A stretch of DNA of 61,158 nucleotides from Streptococcus suis (GTDB lineage: Bacteria; Bacillota; Bacilli; Lactobacillales; Streptococcaceae): contig NZ_POJH01000033.1 in the NCBI RefSeq assembly GCF_002960625.1, positions 1-61,158 of the forward strand, in the 5' to 3' direction. Position 1 is the stretch's first letter. The number at the start of each line of letters is the position of its first letter. The translations under genes were made by a program, and so were the position numbers. Below the pieces are notes generated by a model. The model saw only the letters and a program-made list of their open reading frames with translations, had not been told where the DNA came from and searched no databases. Shown one piece after another: positions 17,847-28,823 of the stretch.

Positions 17847-17854
17847 CTCTTCTC

Positions 17855-19156
<1,302 letters not shown>

Positions 19157-19304
19157 TTAGACCTATTCTATCATATTTATTGAATATTTTCAGATTTTTT
19201 TGGCAATTTCTATCTAAAATAAATATATAGAGAAAACCCATAAAAGATTTATGAATGAATTTTCGGAGTTCACTGCGATTTTATCAAATGTACCTTAATT
19301 TAAG

Positions 19305-19333
19305 TTTAAAATTCCTAAAAATCATGCTATAAT
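19305..19333 (+). promoter_or_regulatory. Promoter for aroG-aroG-aroE-aroB
   Basis: TTTAAA (19305-19310), a 17-bp spacer, and an extended -10 TGCTATAAT (TATAAT at 19328-19333), 35 bp upstream of the TTG start. No T-box or leader ORF is seen in the short leader. Confidence 0.7.
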
Positions 19334-19367
19334 TAAGAAATATACTAATCGAAAGAGGACTTCTATA

Positions 19368-20387
19368 TTGTTTACACCAATCAGTGAAAAAATCGACATC
19401 AATCAAGTGCGAGAGCATTCTAAACTATCTCCAGAAACTCTTGCCAAAAAACAAGCCCGTGACCGTGAATTAGAAGCCATTCTAAAAGGTGAGGATGACC
19501 GTCTTCTCTTGGTTATCGGCCCATGTTCTTCTGACAATGAAGAGGCAGTTTTGGACTATGCTCATCGCCTGGCAAAACTTCAAGAGGAAGTTAAAGATAA
19601 AATTTTCATGGTTATGCGGGTCTACACTGCCAAGCCTCGTACAAATGGCGATGGCTACAAGGGCCTCATGCACCAACCTGATACAGATGCCGCTCCTAGC
19701 CTGATCAACGGCATCAAGGCTGTGCGTAATTTGCACTACCGCGTCATTACCGAAACTGGCTTGACAACAGCTGACGAAATGCTTTATCCAGAAAACCTGC
19801 CATTGGTTGATGACTTGGTTTCCTACATCGCAATCGGAGCTCGTTCGGTGGAAAACCAGCAACACCGCTTTGTAGCTTCTGGTATTGATGTTCCAACAGG
19901 CTTGAAAAACCCTACTTCTGGTAACCTTAAAGTCATGTTTAATGGTATCTTTGCAGCTCAGAAGAAACAATCCTTCCTCTTCAACAATACAGAGGTCGAA
20001 ACCTCTGGCAACCCGCTTGCTCACGTTATCCTTCGTGGTGCTGTCAATGAAAATGGGAAGTATTTGCCAAATTACTACTACGACAATCTCTTGGAAACCA
20101 TTGACCTCTATGATCAATTTGGTTTGAAAAATCCATTCATCATCATCGATACCAACCATGATAACTCTGGCAAAAATTATCTGGAGCAAATCCGCATCGT
20201 ACGCCAAACCTTGATTAACCGTGACTGGAATGAAGCCATCCGTAACTATGTTCGCGGATTCATGATTGAATCTTACATCGAAGACGGTCGCCAAGACAAT
20301 CCAGATATTTACGGCAAATCCATTACAGACCCATGCTTAGGCTGGGAAAAAACGCAAGAACTCATCCGAGAAATCCACAGTAGATAG
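19368..20387 (+). CDS. aroG: DAHP synthase, paralogue 1
   Basis: A 339-residue class I (AroFGH-type) 3-deoxy-D-arabino-heptulosonate-7-phosphate synthase joining PEP and erythrose-4-phosphate, first step of the shikimate pathway. Motifs: LVIGPCSSDNEEAVLDYAHR, RVYTAKPRTNGDGYKG, ARSVENQQHR and the metal-site IIIDTNHDNSGKNY. The start is TTG at 19368 with AGAGG 9 nt upstream. The second copy follows after 9 bp and is closely similar throughout. Confidence 0.94.
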   Translation: MFTPISEKIDINQVREHSKLSPETLAKKQARDRELEAILKGEDDRLLLVIGPCSSDNEEAVLDYAHRLAKLQEEVKDKIFMVMRVYTAKPRTNGDGYKGLMHQPDTDAAPSLINGIKAVRNLHYRVITETGLTTADEMLYPENLPLVDDLVSYIAIGARSVENQQHRFVASGIDVPTGLKNPTSGNLKVMFNGIFAAQKKQSFLFNNTEVETSGNPLAHVILRGAVNENGKYLPNYYYDNLLETIDLYDQFGLKNPFIIIDTNHDNSGKNYLEQIRIVRQTLINRDWNEAIRNYVRGFMIESYIEDGRQDNPDIYGKSITDPCLGWEKTQELIREIHSR

Positions 20388-20396
20388 GAAAAGATT

Positions 20397-21422
20397 ATGG
20401 GAATTCACAAACGCAGCACCAGTTTAGACATTGATAAAGTAAAAGAACTCTCTAAACTAGAAGGAGAGTTTCTAGCCGCTAAAAACCAACGTGATGAAGA
20501 ATTAAAAGGTATTATCCGTGGCGAAGATGACCGCCTGCTCTTGGTTATCGGGCCTTGCTCATCAGACAATGAAGAAGCCGTTTTAGAATACGCCAATCGC
20601 TTGTCCAAACTTCAAGAAGAAGTCAAAGACAAAATCTTCATGGTCATGCGTGTCTATACTGCCAAACCACGAACCAACGGCGAAGGCTATAAGGGACTGG
20701 TCCACCAGCCAGATACTTCTAAATTACCAGACCTCATCAACGGTATCGCCGCTGTTCGTAACCTGCACTACCGTGTCATTACTGAAACAGGCTTAACTAC
20801 AGCCGATGAGATGCTCTATTCTGCCAACTATCCACTGGTAGAAGATTTGGTATCCTACCATGCAATCGGAGCTCGTTCGGTTGAAGACCAAGAACACCGC
20901 TTTGTAGCCTCCGGTATTGATATGCCAACGGGTATGAAAAACCCTACTTCTGGCAATCTTAAAGTCATGTTCAACGGTATCTACGCTGCCCAAAACAAAC
21001 AAAACTTTATCTATCGTGATGCCGAAGTCGATACAGACGGCAATCCACTTGCCCATGCCATTTTACGCGGTGCCACGACCGAACAAGGTACATACGAGCC
21101 AAACTACTACTACGATATTCTCTTGAAAACCATCAAACAGTATGAAGAATTTGGGCTAGAAAATCCATTTATCGTGATTGATACCAACCATGATAATTCT
21201 GGGAAAAACTACCTGGAACAAATCCGTATCGTCCGTCAAACCCTCATCAACCGAGCTTGGAACGAATCCATTCGCAAATACGTCCGTGGTTTCATGATTG
21301 AATCCTACTTGGAAGACGGCCGTCAGGACAGCCCTGAAGTATTTGGGAAATCCATTACCGACCCTTGCTTAGGCTGGGAAAAAACGGAAGCACTTATCCG
21401 TGAAATCCACCAGACCCTATAA
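20397..21422 (+). CDS. aroG: DAHP synthase, paralogue 2
   Basis: A 341-residue paralogue of the upstream enzyme with the same motifs (VIGPCSSDNEEAVLEYANRL, ARSVEDQEHR, VIDTNHDNSGKNY). The N-terminal 30 residues differ most (MGIHKRSTSLDIDKVKELSK versus MFTPISEKIDINQVREHSKL). In class I enzymes this extension helps form the allosteric site, so the two copies probably respond to different amino acids (typically Phe or Tyr). Tandem duplication is inferred from position and similarity. Confidence 0.94.
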   Translation: MGIHKRSTSLDIDKVKELSKLEGEFLAAKNQRDEELKGIIRGEDDRLLLVIGPCSSDNEEAVLEYANRLSKLQEEVKDKIFMVMRVYTAKPRTNGEGYKGLVHQPDTSKLPDLINGIAAVRNLHYRVITETGLTTADEMLYSANYPLVEDLVSYHAIGARSVEDQEHRFVASGIDMPTGMKNPTSGNLKVMFNGIYAAQNKQNFIYRDAEVDTDGNPLAHAILRGATTEQGTYEPNYYYDILLKTIKQYEEFGLENPFIVIDTNHDNSGKNYLEQIRIVRQTLINRAWNESIRKYVRGFMIESYLEDGRQDSPEVFGKSITDPCLGWEKTEALIREIHQTL

Positions 21423-21463
21423 ACAATACAAGATAAAAAACAGATGAAAAATGGAGGAAATTT

Positions 21464-22333
21464 GTGACTATTGATGGATATACTCGCTTAGCTGCTGTTG
21501 TAGCCAAACCAATCAAACACTCTATTTCCCCCTTTATTCATAATCTGGCTTTTCAAGATACAGGTGTAAATGGAGTATATGTTGCTTGGGAAATTCCAGA
21601 GGAAGACTTGGCTGTTACGCTTGAAAATATCAAACGATACGATATGTTTGGTATCAACCTGTCCATGCCCTACAAACAAGCTGTCATCCCTTATCTCGAT
21701 GACCTAACCCCAGCAGCTCGACTGATTGGTGCTGTCAATACTGTTATTCTTAATGATGGAAAGCTAATTGGGCACAATACTGACGGTATTGGATTTTTCA
21801 AGAGCTTGGAAAAGCTAAAAGGATTTCAGGTAGACAACAAACGCCTAACCATTCTTGGCGGAGGTGGTGCTTCTACCGCTATCATTGCTCAGGCTGCTCT
21901 GGATGGCGCCAAAGAAATCACCATTTTCTGTCGGCAACAAAGCCTGGAACGAACACAGACAAGTGTAGCACCTATTGCACAAGCAACTGGTGTTCCTATG
22001 CGGGTTCTAGCCAACGAAGACAGCCAAATAATTCAAAAAGAAATTACTCAATCAGACTTGCTAGTCAATGGAACCAGTGTCGGAATGGATGGCGTTTCTC
22101 TTCCTATTCCTGCCACACTACAATTTCCAGAACAACTCTTGGTTGCGGACATTATCTACCAACCATTTGAAACACCCTTATTAAAACTAGCCCAGTCACA
22201 AGGCAATCCAACCATCAATGGATTGGGCATGCTGCTCTTTCAAGCAGCCGAGGCCTTCCAAGTCTGGACAGGAAAAGAAATGCCGACTGACTTGATTTGG
22301 GACCAATTAGTCCAGAAATACGACATCAACTAG
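21464..22333 (+). CDS. aroE: Shikimate dehydrogenase
   Basis: A 289-residue NADP-dependent enzyme reducing 3-dehydroshikimate. Substrate-site SISPFIHN near residue 21, [10 protein letters not shown] with the catalytic Lys near 70, the GHNTDGIGF motif, and the nucleotide-binding loop [10 protein letters not shown] (about 129-138). Start is GTG at 21464 with GGAGGAAA just upstream. It follows aroG 2 by 41 bp and precedes aroB by 12 bp. Confidence 0.94.
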   Translation: MTIDGYTRLAAVVAKPIKHSISPFIHNLAFQDTGVNGVYVAWEIPEEDLAVTLENIKRYDMFGINLSMPYKQAVIPYLDDLTPAARLIGAVNTVILNDGKLIGHNTDGIGFFKSLEKLKGFQVDNKRLTILGGGGASTAIIAQAALDGAKEITIFCRQQSLERTQTSVAPIAQATGVPMRVLANEDSQIIQKEITQSDLLVNGTSVGMDGVSLPIPATLQFPEQLLVADIIYQPFETPLLKLAQSQGNPTINGLGMLLFQAAEAFQVWTGKEMPTDLIWDQLVQKYDIN

Positions 22334-22345
22334 AGAGGAAACCCG

Positions 22346-23413
22346 ATGAAACTAACTGTCAATCTTCCCAACAATCCCTACGATATCCTCATCGAAAGAG
22401 GAAGTTTAGCACAGGCAGGTTCCTGGGTCAAAGGGCTCTGGAAACCTCAGAAAATTGCCATCATCACAGATGACCATGTCGGCTCACTCTATGCTGAAAC
22501 TGTTCAAACTAGTCTGGAAACTGCTGGCTTTGAAACCATTGTCTTTGCATTTCCAGAAGGCGAAGCTTCAAAAAATCTTGACACTGTCAATCAGGCCTAC
22601 GAATTTCTCGTACAGCATGGCATGACCCGCAGTGACGGCATTATCGCCCTCGGTGGCGGTGTCGTTGGTGATTTGGCTGGCTTTGTTGCCTCAACCTATA
22701 TGCGTGGCATTCACTTTCTCCAAATTCCAACCAGCTTGACTGCCCAAGTTGATTCTTCTATCGGTGGAAAAACTGGCGTGAACACACCATTTGCCAAAAA
22801 TATGGTGGGTACCTTCTGCCAGCCTGACGGCGTTTTAATTGACCCTGACACCCTCAAAACCCTTGGCAAACGGGAATTGATTGAAGGAATGGGCGAAGTT
22901 GTCAAATATGGCTTAATAGATGATGTGGAGCTTTGGGAAACCTTAGACCAACTAGATGGATCTGTCGAGAGCATTTTGGAACACGCTGACTATATCATCT
23001 ACCATTCCTGCGAAGTCAAACGCAAGGTCGTTGTCGAAGATGAATTAGACAACGGTGTCAGACTCTACCTCAACTTCGGTCACACAATCGGACATGCTAT
23101 CGAAGCTACCGCAGGCTACGGTCAGGTCATGCACGGTGAAGCCGTTGCCATCGGTATGGTGCAAATCTCACGCGCTGCTGAAAGAAAAGACCTCATGCCA
23201 CCAGGTATGACTGAAAAAATCATCGCCATGTGTGAAAAATTCGGCCTACCTACTGCACACCAACCATGGAATATCGATGAATTATTCGCAGCCTTAACCC
23301 GTGATAAGAAGGCGCGAGGCAAGTCCATCAAACTAGTCATCGTTCCACAATTAGGCCAGGCTGCCATCCATCAAATCCCGATGGAAGAAATGCTAGAATT
23401 TCTACAACTATAA
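22346..23413 (+). CDS. aroB: 3-dehydroquinate synthase
   Basis: A 355-residue NAD- and metal-dependent enzyme converting DAHP to 3-dehydroquinate. Motifs: [33 protein letters not shown], the metal ligands in [11 protein letters not shown] and [10 protein letters not shown]. Preceded by AGAGGAAA. Last gene of the plus-strand aro operon; its terminator is now split by an IS3-family element. Confidence 0.95.
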   Translation: MKLTVNLPNNPYDILIERGSLAQAGSWVKGLWKPQKIAIITDDHVGSLYAETVQTSLETAGFETIVFAFPEGEASKNLDTVNQAYEFLVQHGMTRSDGIIALGGGVVGDLAGFVASTYMRGIHFLQIPTSLTAQVDSSIGGKTGVNTPFAKNMVGTFCQPDGVLIDPDTLKTLGKRELIEGMGEVVKYGLIDDVELWETLDQLDGSVESILEHADYIIYHSCEVKRKVVVEDELDNGVRLYLNFGHTIGHAIEATAGYGQVMHGEAVAIGMVQISRAAERKDLMPPGMTEKIIAMCEKFGLPTAHQPWNIDELFAALTRDKKARGKSIKLVIVPQLGQAAIHQIPMEEMLEFLQL

Positions 23414-23463
23414 GAAAAAAGACTACTGACTTGTACTGACCCCAAAAAGTTAGACAAAAAATA

Positions 23464-24303
23464 TTATTGAAAGGATTTAGTTCTATACTGAACAGGACTA
23501 AGTCCTTTTAGTTTTTCTTTAATGCGTTTATTGTTGTAGTAAAAAATATACTTGGTGATAGCTTGCTCCAGTTGATCCAGAGACTTGAAATTTTTCTCAA
23601 ATCCGTAAAACATTTCTGTTTTCAAGATGCCAAAGAAGGACTCCATCATGCCATTATCTGTGCTGGTTCCCTTGCGAGACATGGAAGGACGTATGCCTTT
23701 ACTTGCAAGAAAACGGTGATAGACTTCATGTTGGTATTGCCAACCTTGGTCACTATGGAGAATGGTATTTGGGTAAGTTTCCTCAGGGAAGACCTTCTCA
23801 AGCATGGTCTTGACTTGTATGAGGTTTGGAGAGCGGGATAAGGTAAAATCAATAATTTCACTATTATAGCCATCCAGAACAGGAGAAAGATAGAGTTTTT
23901 CAGCACAATTTGGCAGAGCGAACTCAGTCACATCTGTATAGCACTTCTCAAAAGGCTTAGCCCCTTCAAAGGCTCTCTCAATGAGATTAGGAGCTTTCTT
24001 GCCCACATCACCCTTGTAAGACTTGTATCTCTTGCGTCGACGAATACGAGCAGTCAAACCTAACTCTTTCATCAGCCCTTGTACTTTCTTGTGGTTGACA
24101 GAAAATCCACGATTTCTTAGCTCAAGGTGAATGCGACGGTAGCCATAGTTTCCCTTATGTTCATCATAAATGGCTTGAATTTCAGCTTTTAAGTCCTTAT
24201 CTTTATCTGGTTTGTCCAGTTGTTTGACTTGATAATGATAAGTAGAAGGAACTAATTGAGCAATCGTCAGCAGTAGATTTAGTCGGAATCCTTCTGCGAC
24301 CAT
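23464..24303 (-). CDS. IS3-family transposase OrfB (DDE integrase domain)
   Basis: A 279-residue product with HTH_21-type [20 protein letters not shown] near the N-terminus and the integrase core: Asp in [11 protein letters not shown] (about 123), Asp in [15 protein letters not shown] (about 187) and Glu in [18 protein letters not shown] (about 222). It overlaps orfA by 25 bp in another frame, so a fused OrfAB transposase by -1 frameshifting is expected in this family. Confidence 0.93.
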   Translation of the reverse strand: MVAEGFRLNLLLTIAQLVPSTYHYQVKQLDKPDKDKDLKAEIQAIYDEHKGNYGYRRIHLELRNRGFSVNHKKVQGLMKELGLTARIRRRKRYKSYKGDVGKKAPNLIERAFEGAKPFEKCYTDVTEFALPNCAEKLYLSPVLDGYNSEIIDFTLSRSPNLIQVKTMLEKVFPEETYPNTILHSDQGWQYQHEVYHRFLASKGIRPSMSRKGTSTDNGMMESFFGILKTEMFYGFEKNFKSLDQLEQAITKYIFYYNNKRIKEKLKGLSPVQYRTKSFQ

Positions 24304-24815
24304 CTCTCTAACTGTTTGAGCCTTTCTTGTTCTCTGGCTTCGTCCCTTAAACGAAGCGCTCTCAACTTTTTTAGATAGGCATTCTCCGTTCTAAGCCGTT
24401 CATTTTCCTCCTGAAGTCGCTCTAACTCCGTCATCTCTTCCCAGGTTTTCTTTGGTTTACGCCCCATCTTTGGTGGCCTCCCTCTTGTTTTCTCAACAAT
24501 AGTATACCCGTTTTTCTTGTATTGTGCTATCCAGTTTGGAAGAGTTCCACGATTTGGCAGGGCATAATCAAGCGAGACGGAGAGGACTGACTGCTTATCA
24601 AGAAGTACTTTATCAATCATTTCCTGCTTGAGTTCTGGAGGATAATAGGTGTTCTTACCTTTCTTGACAATGTTTATGCCATACCTATCGATCAGTCGAA
24701 GCATATATTGGATAACAGATTCTGCAATAGTAAACTGTTTTGATAAGTTCTTGATAGACTGACCACTTTGACGTAGTTCATAGATTTTGATTTTGTCTTC
24801 ATAGCTCAATTTCAT
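24279..24815 (-). CDS. IS3-family OrfA (helix-turn-helix)
   Basis: A 178-residue protein with two HTH units ([20 protein letters not shown] and a second around [20 protein letters not shown]) and a leucine-zipper-like end ([20 protein letters not shown]). The length and doubled HTH fit the IS150 group. It binds the element ends and contributes the N-terminal part of the OrfAB transposase. A long hairpin lies just upstream of its start. Confidence 0.9.
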   Translation of the reverse strand: MKLSYEDKIKIYELRQSGQSIKNLSKQFTIAESVIQYMLRLIDRYGINIVKKGKNTYYPPELKQEMIDKVLLDKQSVLSVSLDYALPNRGTLPNWIAQYKKNGYTIVEKTRGRPPKMGRKPKKTWEEMTELERLQEENERLRTENAYLKKLRALRLRDEAREQERLKQLERWSQKDSD

Positions 24816-24822
24816 AAAAATA

Positions 24823-24864
24823 GCACCCCAAAAGTTAGATTTTTCTCTCTAACTTTTGGGGTGC
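24823..24864. repeat. Inverted repeat inside the IS3 right end
   Basis: GCACCCCAAAAGTTAGA pairs perfectly with TCTAACTTTTGGGGTGC across 8 nt. It includes the terminal repeat and reaches 8 bp from the orfA start. A transcript entering from outside would fold here and could hide the orfA ribosome-binding site, which is a known way for insertion sequences to limit impinging expression. No obvious Shine-Dalgarno lies between hairpin and ATG. Confidence 0.75.
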
Positions 24865-24898
24865 GGTTCAACTTGCATAAAATCAGTAGTCTTATTTT

Positions 24899-25699
24899 TT
24901 ATAAAATCATCTCATCGTCAGTTAGCTTTTCACCGCTGTTTTTGTAGAAGAGGTCCATCAAGTTTTGAACAGTCAAGTTCTTCTTCTCTTCTCCTGCTAC
25001 ATCAACAACAATCTGACCGCGGTGCAACATGACCAAACGATTTCCATATTCGATGGCATTTTCCATGTTGTGCGTAATCATAAGAGCTGTCAACTGGTGA
25101 CTTTCCACGATTTTTTTGGTCAATTCCATAACCATGTCGCTTGTTTTTGGATCAAGGGCGGCAGTATGTTCGTCCAAAAGTAGAACCTTTGGTTTCACAA
25201 GCGAAGCCATCATCAGGGTCAAGGCCTGACGCTGACCACCTGATAGGAACTGCGTATCCACTTTCATACGGTCTTCCAAGCCCAAGCCAAGCTCTTTTAA
25301 TGCTTCTTTGAAAATAGCCCGTTCGCTGTCTTTCACACCCCAACCAAGTCCACGAGATAAACCACGGCGGTAGGCAATGGCCATATTTTCTTCAATGGTC
25401 AAGCGAGAAGCTGTTCCCATCTTTGGATCTTGGAATACTCGACTAATGTCCTTAGAGCGTTTGGCAGCTGATACATGCTTGATTGATTTACCTTCAAGCA
25501 AAATATCGCCTGAGTCAACTGTCAAAGCACCTGCCAGAGAGTTCATGAAGGTTGATTTCCCAGCACCATTACCACCGATAATGGAGATAAAATCTCCTTC
25601 TTTTACATCTAGGTTCAACCCACGAAGGACATGGTTTTCATTGACCGTTCCTGCTTCGAAGGTCTTATGAATATTTTGAATTGATAAAATAGTCGTCAT
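24899..25699 (-). CDS. ABC transporter ATP-binding protein (aromatic amino acid importer candidate)
   Basis: A 266-residue ATPase. Walker A GGNGAGKSTF (about 42-51), signature LSGGQRQALTLMMA (about 149-162), Walker B VLLLDEHTAALDP (about 170-182), switch His in MITHNMENAI. DEHTA in place of DEPTS is typical of the subfamily that serves ABC_sub_bind (DUF534-type) importers, including the TrpXYZ-type systems of streptococci. It is the last gene of a four-gene operon (9 bp after the permease). It lies among aromatic amino acid genes. Confidence 0.9.
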   Translation of the reverse strand: MTTILSIQNIHKTFEAGTVNENHVLRGLNLDVKEGDFISIIGGNGAGKSTFMNSLAGALTVDSGDILLEGKSIKHVSAAKRSKDISRVFQDPKMGTASRLTIEENMAIAYRRGLSRGLGWGVKDSERAIFKEALKELGLGLEDRMKVDTQFLSGGQRQALTLMMASLVKPKVLLLDEHTAALDPKTSDMVMELTKKIVESHQLTALMITHNMENAIEYGNRLVMLHRGQIVVDVAGEEKKNLTVQNLMDLFYKNSGEKLTDDEMIL

Positions 25700-25708
25700 A
25701 TCTTCCTC

Positions 25709-26602
25709 CTAAGCATTTCCGTTCAATTTTGGTCGACGAATGTTGAGCTTCTTCTGCAATTCTGGCACATAAAGGACTGTTGCCAAAAGAATGGCTGAGA
25801 AGAGTTTTACAAGGTCTGCATCCATGCCTGGAATTTCCAAAATCGCAAGGATAATCAAGCGATAAACAACTGCACCAAGTACAACAGACAGCAATCTCCA
25901 GCCCAAGCGCAAGTTGCGTAAAATTACTTCTGCAATAATAACAGAGGCCAGACCGATAACAATGGTACCTGTACCAGAGTTCAAATCTGCATAGCCATTG
26001 TTTTGTGTCAACAAGGCGCCACAGAGGGCAACCAGACCGTTTGACATCATATAGCCATAGATTTTCATATTGTCAACGTTGATACCATTAGCCTCACTCA
26101 TTGGGATGTTGTCCCCTGTTGAACGAATAGCCAAACCAATTTGAGTATTCAACAAGAGAGTAAGCAGACCGACAACTGCTAGTACAAAGACAAGACCGAT
26201 GACCAAGACTGCATTTGTTTTGGTTAGACCAAATTCCTGCAATTGCGTTACCAATGTTTCTTGTTTTAGTAGGGCCACGTTGGCCTTACCCAAAATTTTC
26301 AAGTTGATAGAGTAAAGACCTGTCAAAGTGACGATACCTGTCAAAAGGGCTGGAATTTTGAGCTTTGTATGAAGCAAACCTGAAATCAATCCAGCTACCA
26401 TACCTGCTAGCACTGCAATAAAAGTCGCAAGCAAGGGATTTACTCCATTAACAATCCCAGTTGCACAGACTGCAGCGCCGAGGGGATAAGAACCCTCCGC
26501 TGTCATATCTGCGATATCTAAAATACGAAATGTCAGATAAACACCAATCGCCATGACCGACCAAAGCAGGCCTTGCGAAATACTTGATAAAATAATATCC
26601 AC
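25709..26602 (-). CDS. ABC transporter permease
   Basis: A 297-residue polytopic protein of the branched-chain/LivH-like permease fold (BPD_transp_2): starts SSISQGLLWSVMAIGVYLTF, contains TAEGSYPLGAAV and the conserved GLAIRSTGDN (compare G---RA-G-N) near 155. About eight membrane segments. One permease gene suggests a homodimer. It lies between the binding proteins and the ATPase. Confidence 0.88.
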   Translation of the reverse strand: MDIILSSISQGLLWSVMAIGVYLTFRILDIADMTAEGSYPLGAAVCATGIVNGVNPLLATFIAVLAGMVAGLISGLLHTKLKIPALLTGIVTLTGLYSINLKILGKANVALLKQETLVTQLQEFGLTKTNAVLVIGLVFVLAVVGLLTLLLNTQIGLAIRSTGDNIPMSEANGINVDNMKIYGYMMSNGLVALCGALLTQNNGYADLNSGTGTIVIGLASVIIAEVILRNLRLGWRLLSVVLGAVVYRLIILAILEIPGMDADLVKLFSAILLATVLYVPELQKKLNIRRPKLNGNA

Positions 26603-26651
26603 GATTTTCTCCTTATTTGCTAAAAATAAACTAGGTCCTATTTTACCGCTT

Positions 26652-27626
26652 TTATTCTGTTACAGATAGTTTAGCCGTATCAATACTCAATTTCTTAGCC
26701 ATTTCTTCGTTGACATGAAGGCTAACTGTTTCAGGATATTCTACAGCTGTTTCAGATACCTTAGCACCTTCAATAATCTTAATGGCCATTTTGGCAGTTT
26801 GACGACCAAGTGCCTCATAGTTTGTGCCATAGGTCAACAGACCACCTTCATCCACCATATCTGTAGAACCACCGATGACAGGAACCTTATGCTCCACAGA
26901 CAATTCACCAATCATGGTCATGGTTGAAGCAACTGTATTGTCAGTTGGAACAAAGACAGCATCCACATCCTTCATCAAGCTGGTTGTCGCATCTTGGACC
27001 TCATTTGAAGAAGTAATTCCATTGACAACAACCGTATATCCTGCTTTTTCAAGCAATTCTTTGGCTTGCTCAACCTGAACTTCGGAGTTCCGTTCGCTAG
27101 TAGTGTACAAAATACCAACTGTCTTGGCATCTGGAACAGCTTGACCTAGCAATTCAACTTGTTTATCAATTGGAGCTTGGTCAGATGTGCCTGTCAATAA
27201 ACCACCTGGTTTCTCAATAGTTTCAACCAAGTCGGCTGACAAGGGATCTGTAACGGCTGTAAAGAGAATTGGTGTTTCCGTTGATACAGTCGCTAAACTT
27301 TGAGCTGATGGCGTTGCGATGGCTAGGACTAAATCATTTTCCCCAACCAATTGTTCTGAAATCGTTTGAAGGTTGGCTTGGTCACCTTGGGCATTTTGAT
27401 AATCCAAGACCAATTTTTCACCTTCTTTGTAGCCATTTGCTTCCAGTTCAGCCACAAAACCTTCACGCGCTGCTGTCAATGACTCATGCTCCATATACTG
27501 AAGGACACCAACTTTAACCGCTTCAGATGAAGCTTGTTTAGATGTTGATGCGCAGGCTGCAAGTGTCAAAGCCGCTACACTTGCCAATGAAATAGTTGCC
27601 ACTTTTTTTACTAGCTTATTATACAT
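26652..27626 (-). CDS. ABC transporter substrate-binding lipoprotein, copy 2
   Basis: About 324 residues with a lipoprotein signal (ISLASVAALTLAACAS), then the ABC_sub_bind fold: KVGVLQYMEHESLTAAREGF, LDYQNAQGDQANLQTI, LFTAVTDPLSADLVE and FVPTDNTVASTM. ATG 27626 has GGAG 10 nt upstream and is preferred to the TTG three codons before. It is a paralogue of the gene immediately upstream (11 bp beyond its end), with the same motifs. Substrate is unproven; TrpX-type binding proteins belong here. Confidence 0.88.
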   Translation of the reverse strand: MYNKLVKKVATISLASVAALTLAACASTSKQASSEAVKVGVLQYMEHESLTAAREGFVAELEANGYKEGEKLVLDYQNAQGDQANLQTISEQLVGENDLVLAIATPSAQSLATVSTETPILFTAVTDPLSADLVETIEKPGGLLTGTSDQAPIDKQVELLGQAVPDAKTVGILYTTSERNSEVQVEQAKELLEKAGYTVVVNGITSSNEVQDATTSLMKDVDAVFVPTDNTVASTMTMIGELSVEHKVPVIGGSTDMVDEGGLLTYGTNYEALGRQTAKMAIKIIEGAKVSETAVEYPETVSLHVNEEMAKKLSIDTAKLSVTE

Positions 27627-27647
27627 ATAATCCAATCTCCTAACTGT

Positions 27648-28607
27648 TTATTCTTCTAGTGCTTTAATGGTTGCTGGATCAATTCCCACTACTTTTGCCA
27701 TTTCTTCATTGACCGTAATAGCTGCTGTATTTGGTTTTTCAACAGCCAAGTCTGCTGGCTTCTCACCATCCAAAATTTTAGCAGCTAATTCTCCGGCCTG
27801 AACACCGATTGCGTGGTAATCTACACCGTAGGTAAAGAGTGCTGCATCGATAACCGCTGCGTCAGATCCCATAGCTGGAACTTTTGCCTCTTTCAAAACA
27901 TCGCCAATGGTTGAAGCTGTTGATGCTACTGTATTATCAGTTGGAAGGTAAATTGCATCCACTTTGCCAGCCAATGAAGTGACAGCTTGCTGAACATCAT
28001 TTGTTGAAGTAACAGTAGTCACTTCTACCTTAATACCTTTTGCTTCAAGAGCTTTTTTAGCCTGATTAGCTTGAACTTCCGAGTTTACCTCGCTTGAATT
28101 GTAGAAAATACCAACTGTTTTTGCAGAGGGAACTACTTTGACTAACATATCAATTTGCCCCTCTACATCTGTCGCATCAATTGAGCCTGTCATGCTTCCT
28201 CCTGGGGCTTCCAAGGATTCCACCAAGCCTGCTTCAACTGGATCCGTTACAGCTGTAAATACGCCAGGGGTTTCAGCATCTGCGTTTAACATGGCCTGGG
28301 CAGCTGGTGTTGCAATGGCAAAGTTAAGGTCATTGTTACCAGCTAACTTTTGCACCATTGTCTGCAAATTGGCTTGATCACCTTGTGAATTTTGCAAATC
28401 AATTGTTAAGTTTTCACCTTCTTTGTAGCCTGCTTCTGCCATGGCTTCCACAAAACCTTCACGGGCTGCAGATAATGCCTCGTGCTCGGCATACTGAATG
28501 ATACCAACATTTACTGAACTATTGTCTGAGGAACTTGAGCTACAAGCGGCCAAGGTAATTGCTGATAAGAGTGTTACTGAACTAAGAATAATTTTTTTAA
28601 ATCCCAT
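27648..28607 (-). CDS. ABC transporter substrate-binding lipoprotein, copy 1
   Basis: A 319-residue lipoprotein (SVTLLSAITLAACSSSSS) with VNVGIIQYAEHEALSAAREG, IDLQNSQGDQANLQTM, VFTAVTDPVEAGLVE and YLPTDNTVASTAST. Preceded by AAGGAG. It is the first structural gene after the attenuator at 28641-28918, so its expression and that of the operon would depend on read-through. Two tandem paralogous binding proteins feeding one permease suggest two related ligands, for example different aromatic amino acids. Confidence 0.88.
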   Translation of the reverse strand: MGFKKIILSSVTLLSAITLAACSSSSSDNSSVNVGIIQYAEHEALSAAREGFVEAMAEAGYKEGENLTIDLQNSQGDQANLQTMVQKLAGNNDLNFAIATPAAQAMLNADAETPGVFTAVTDPVEAGLVESLEAPGGSMTGSIDATDVEGQIDMLVKVVPSAKTVGIFYNSSEVNSEVQANQAKKALEAKGIKVEVTTVTSTNDVQQAVTSLAGKVDAIYLPTDNTVASTASTIGDVLKEAKVPAMGSDAAVIDAALFTYGVDYHAIGVQAGELAAKILDGEKPADLAVEKPNTAAITVNEEMAKVVGIDPATIKALEE

Positions 28608-28640
28608 GATTTATCTCCTTTTTATATATAAAAAATGAAC

Positions 28641-28676
28641 AAGAAAGGACCGCTTAGACTACACTCTAAACGGTCC
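28641..28676 (-). terminator. Attenuator terminator upstream of the importer operon
   Basis: On the minus strand GGACCGTTTAGA pairs with TCTAAGCGGTCC (12 bp, one G-T pair, 6-nt loop), followed by TTTCTT. It stands 40 bp before the first importer gene rather than after a gene, which marks it as a regulatory terminator. Confidence 0.85.
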
Positions 28677-28823
28677 TATATTTCAACTGTATATGAAAAC
28701 AGAAGGAATTACTGTGCCATTTAGATGTATCATCTATGGGGCACACGTCAAAACAGCTACAGCCACATAGATACAAACTTTACGTTCCCGTGTTTGCATC
28801 CATGTTTACCATGTCTACAAACA

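Larger units (their letters stand above)
23432..24870 (-). mobile_element. IS3-family insertion sequence (IS150-like group)
   Basis: The ends are imperfect inverted repeats: TGTACTGACCCCAAAAAGTT at 23432 and TGAACCGCACCCCAAAAGTT reading inward from 24870. The element is flanked by a 3-bp direct repeat, ACT (23429-23431 and 24871-24873), the target duplication size typical of IS3 elements. It carries overlapping orfA and orfB. Both frames look intact, so it may be active. Confidence 0.9.

Noticed and set aside
19482..20294. Long minus-strand open frame opposite aroG
   Set aside because: It is a shadow of the well-conserved DAHP synthase on the plus strand, with no start signal.
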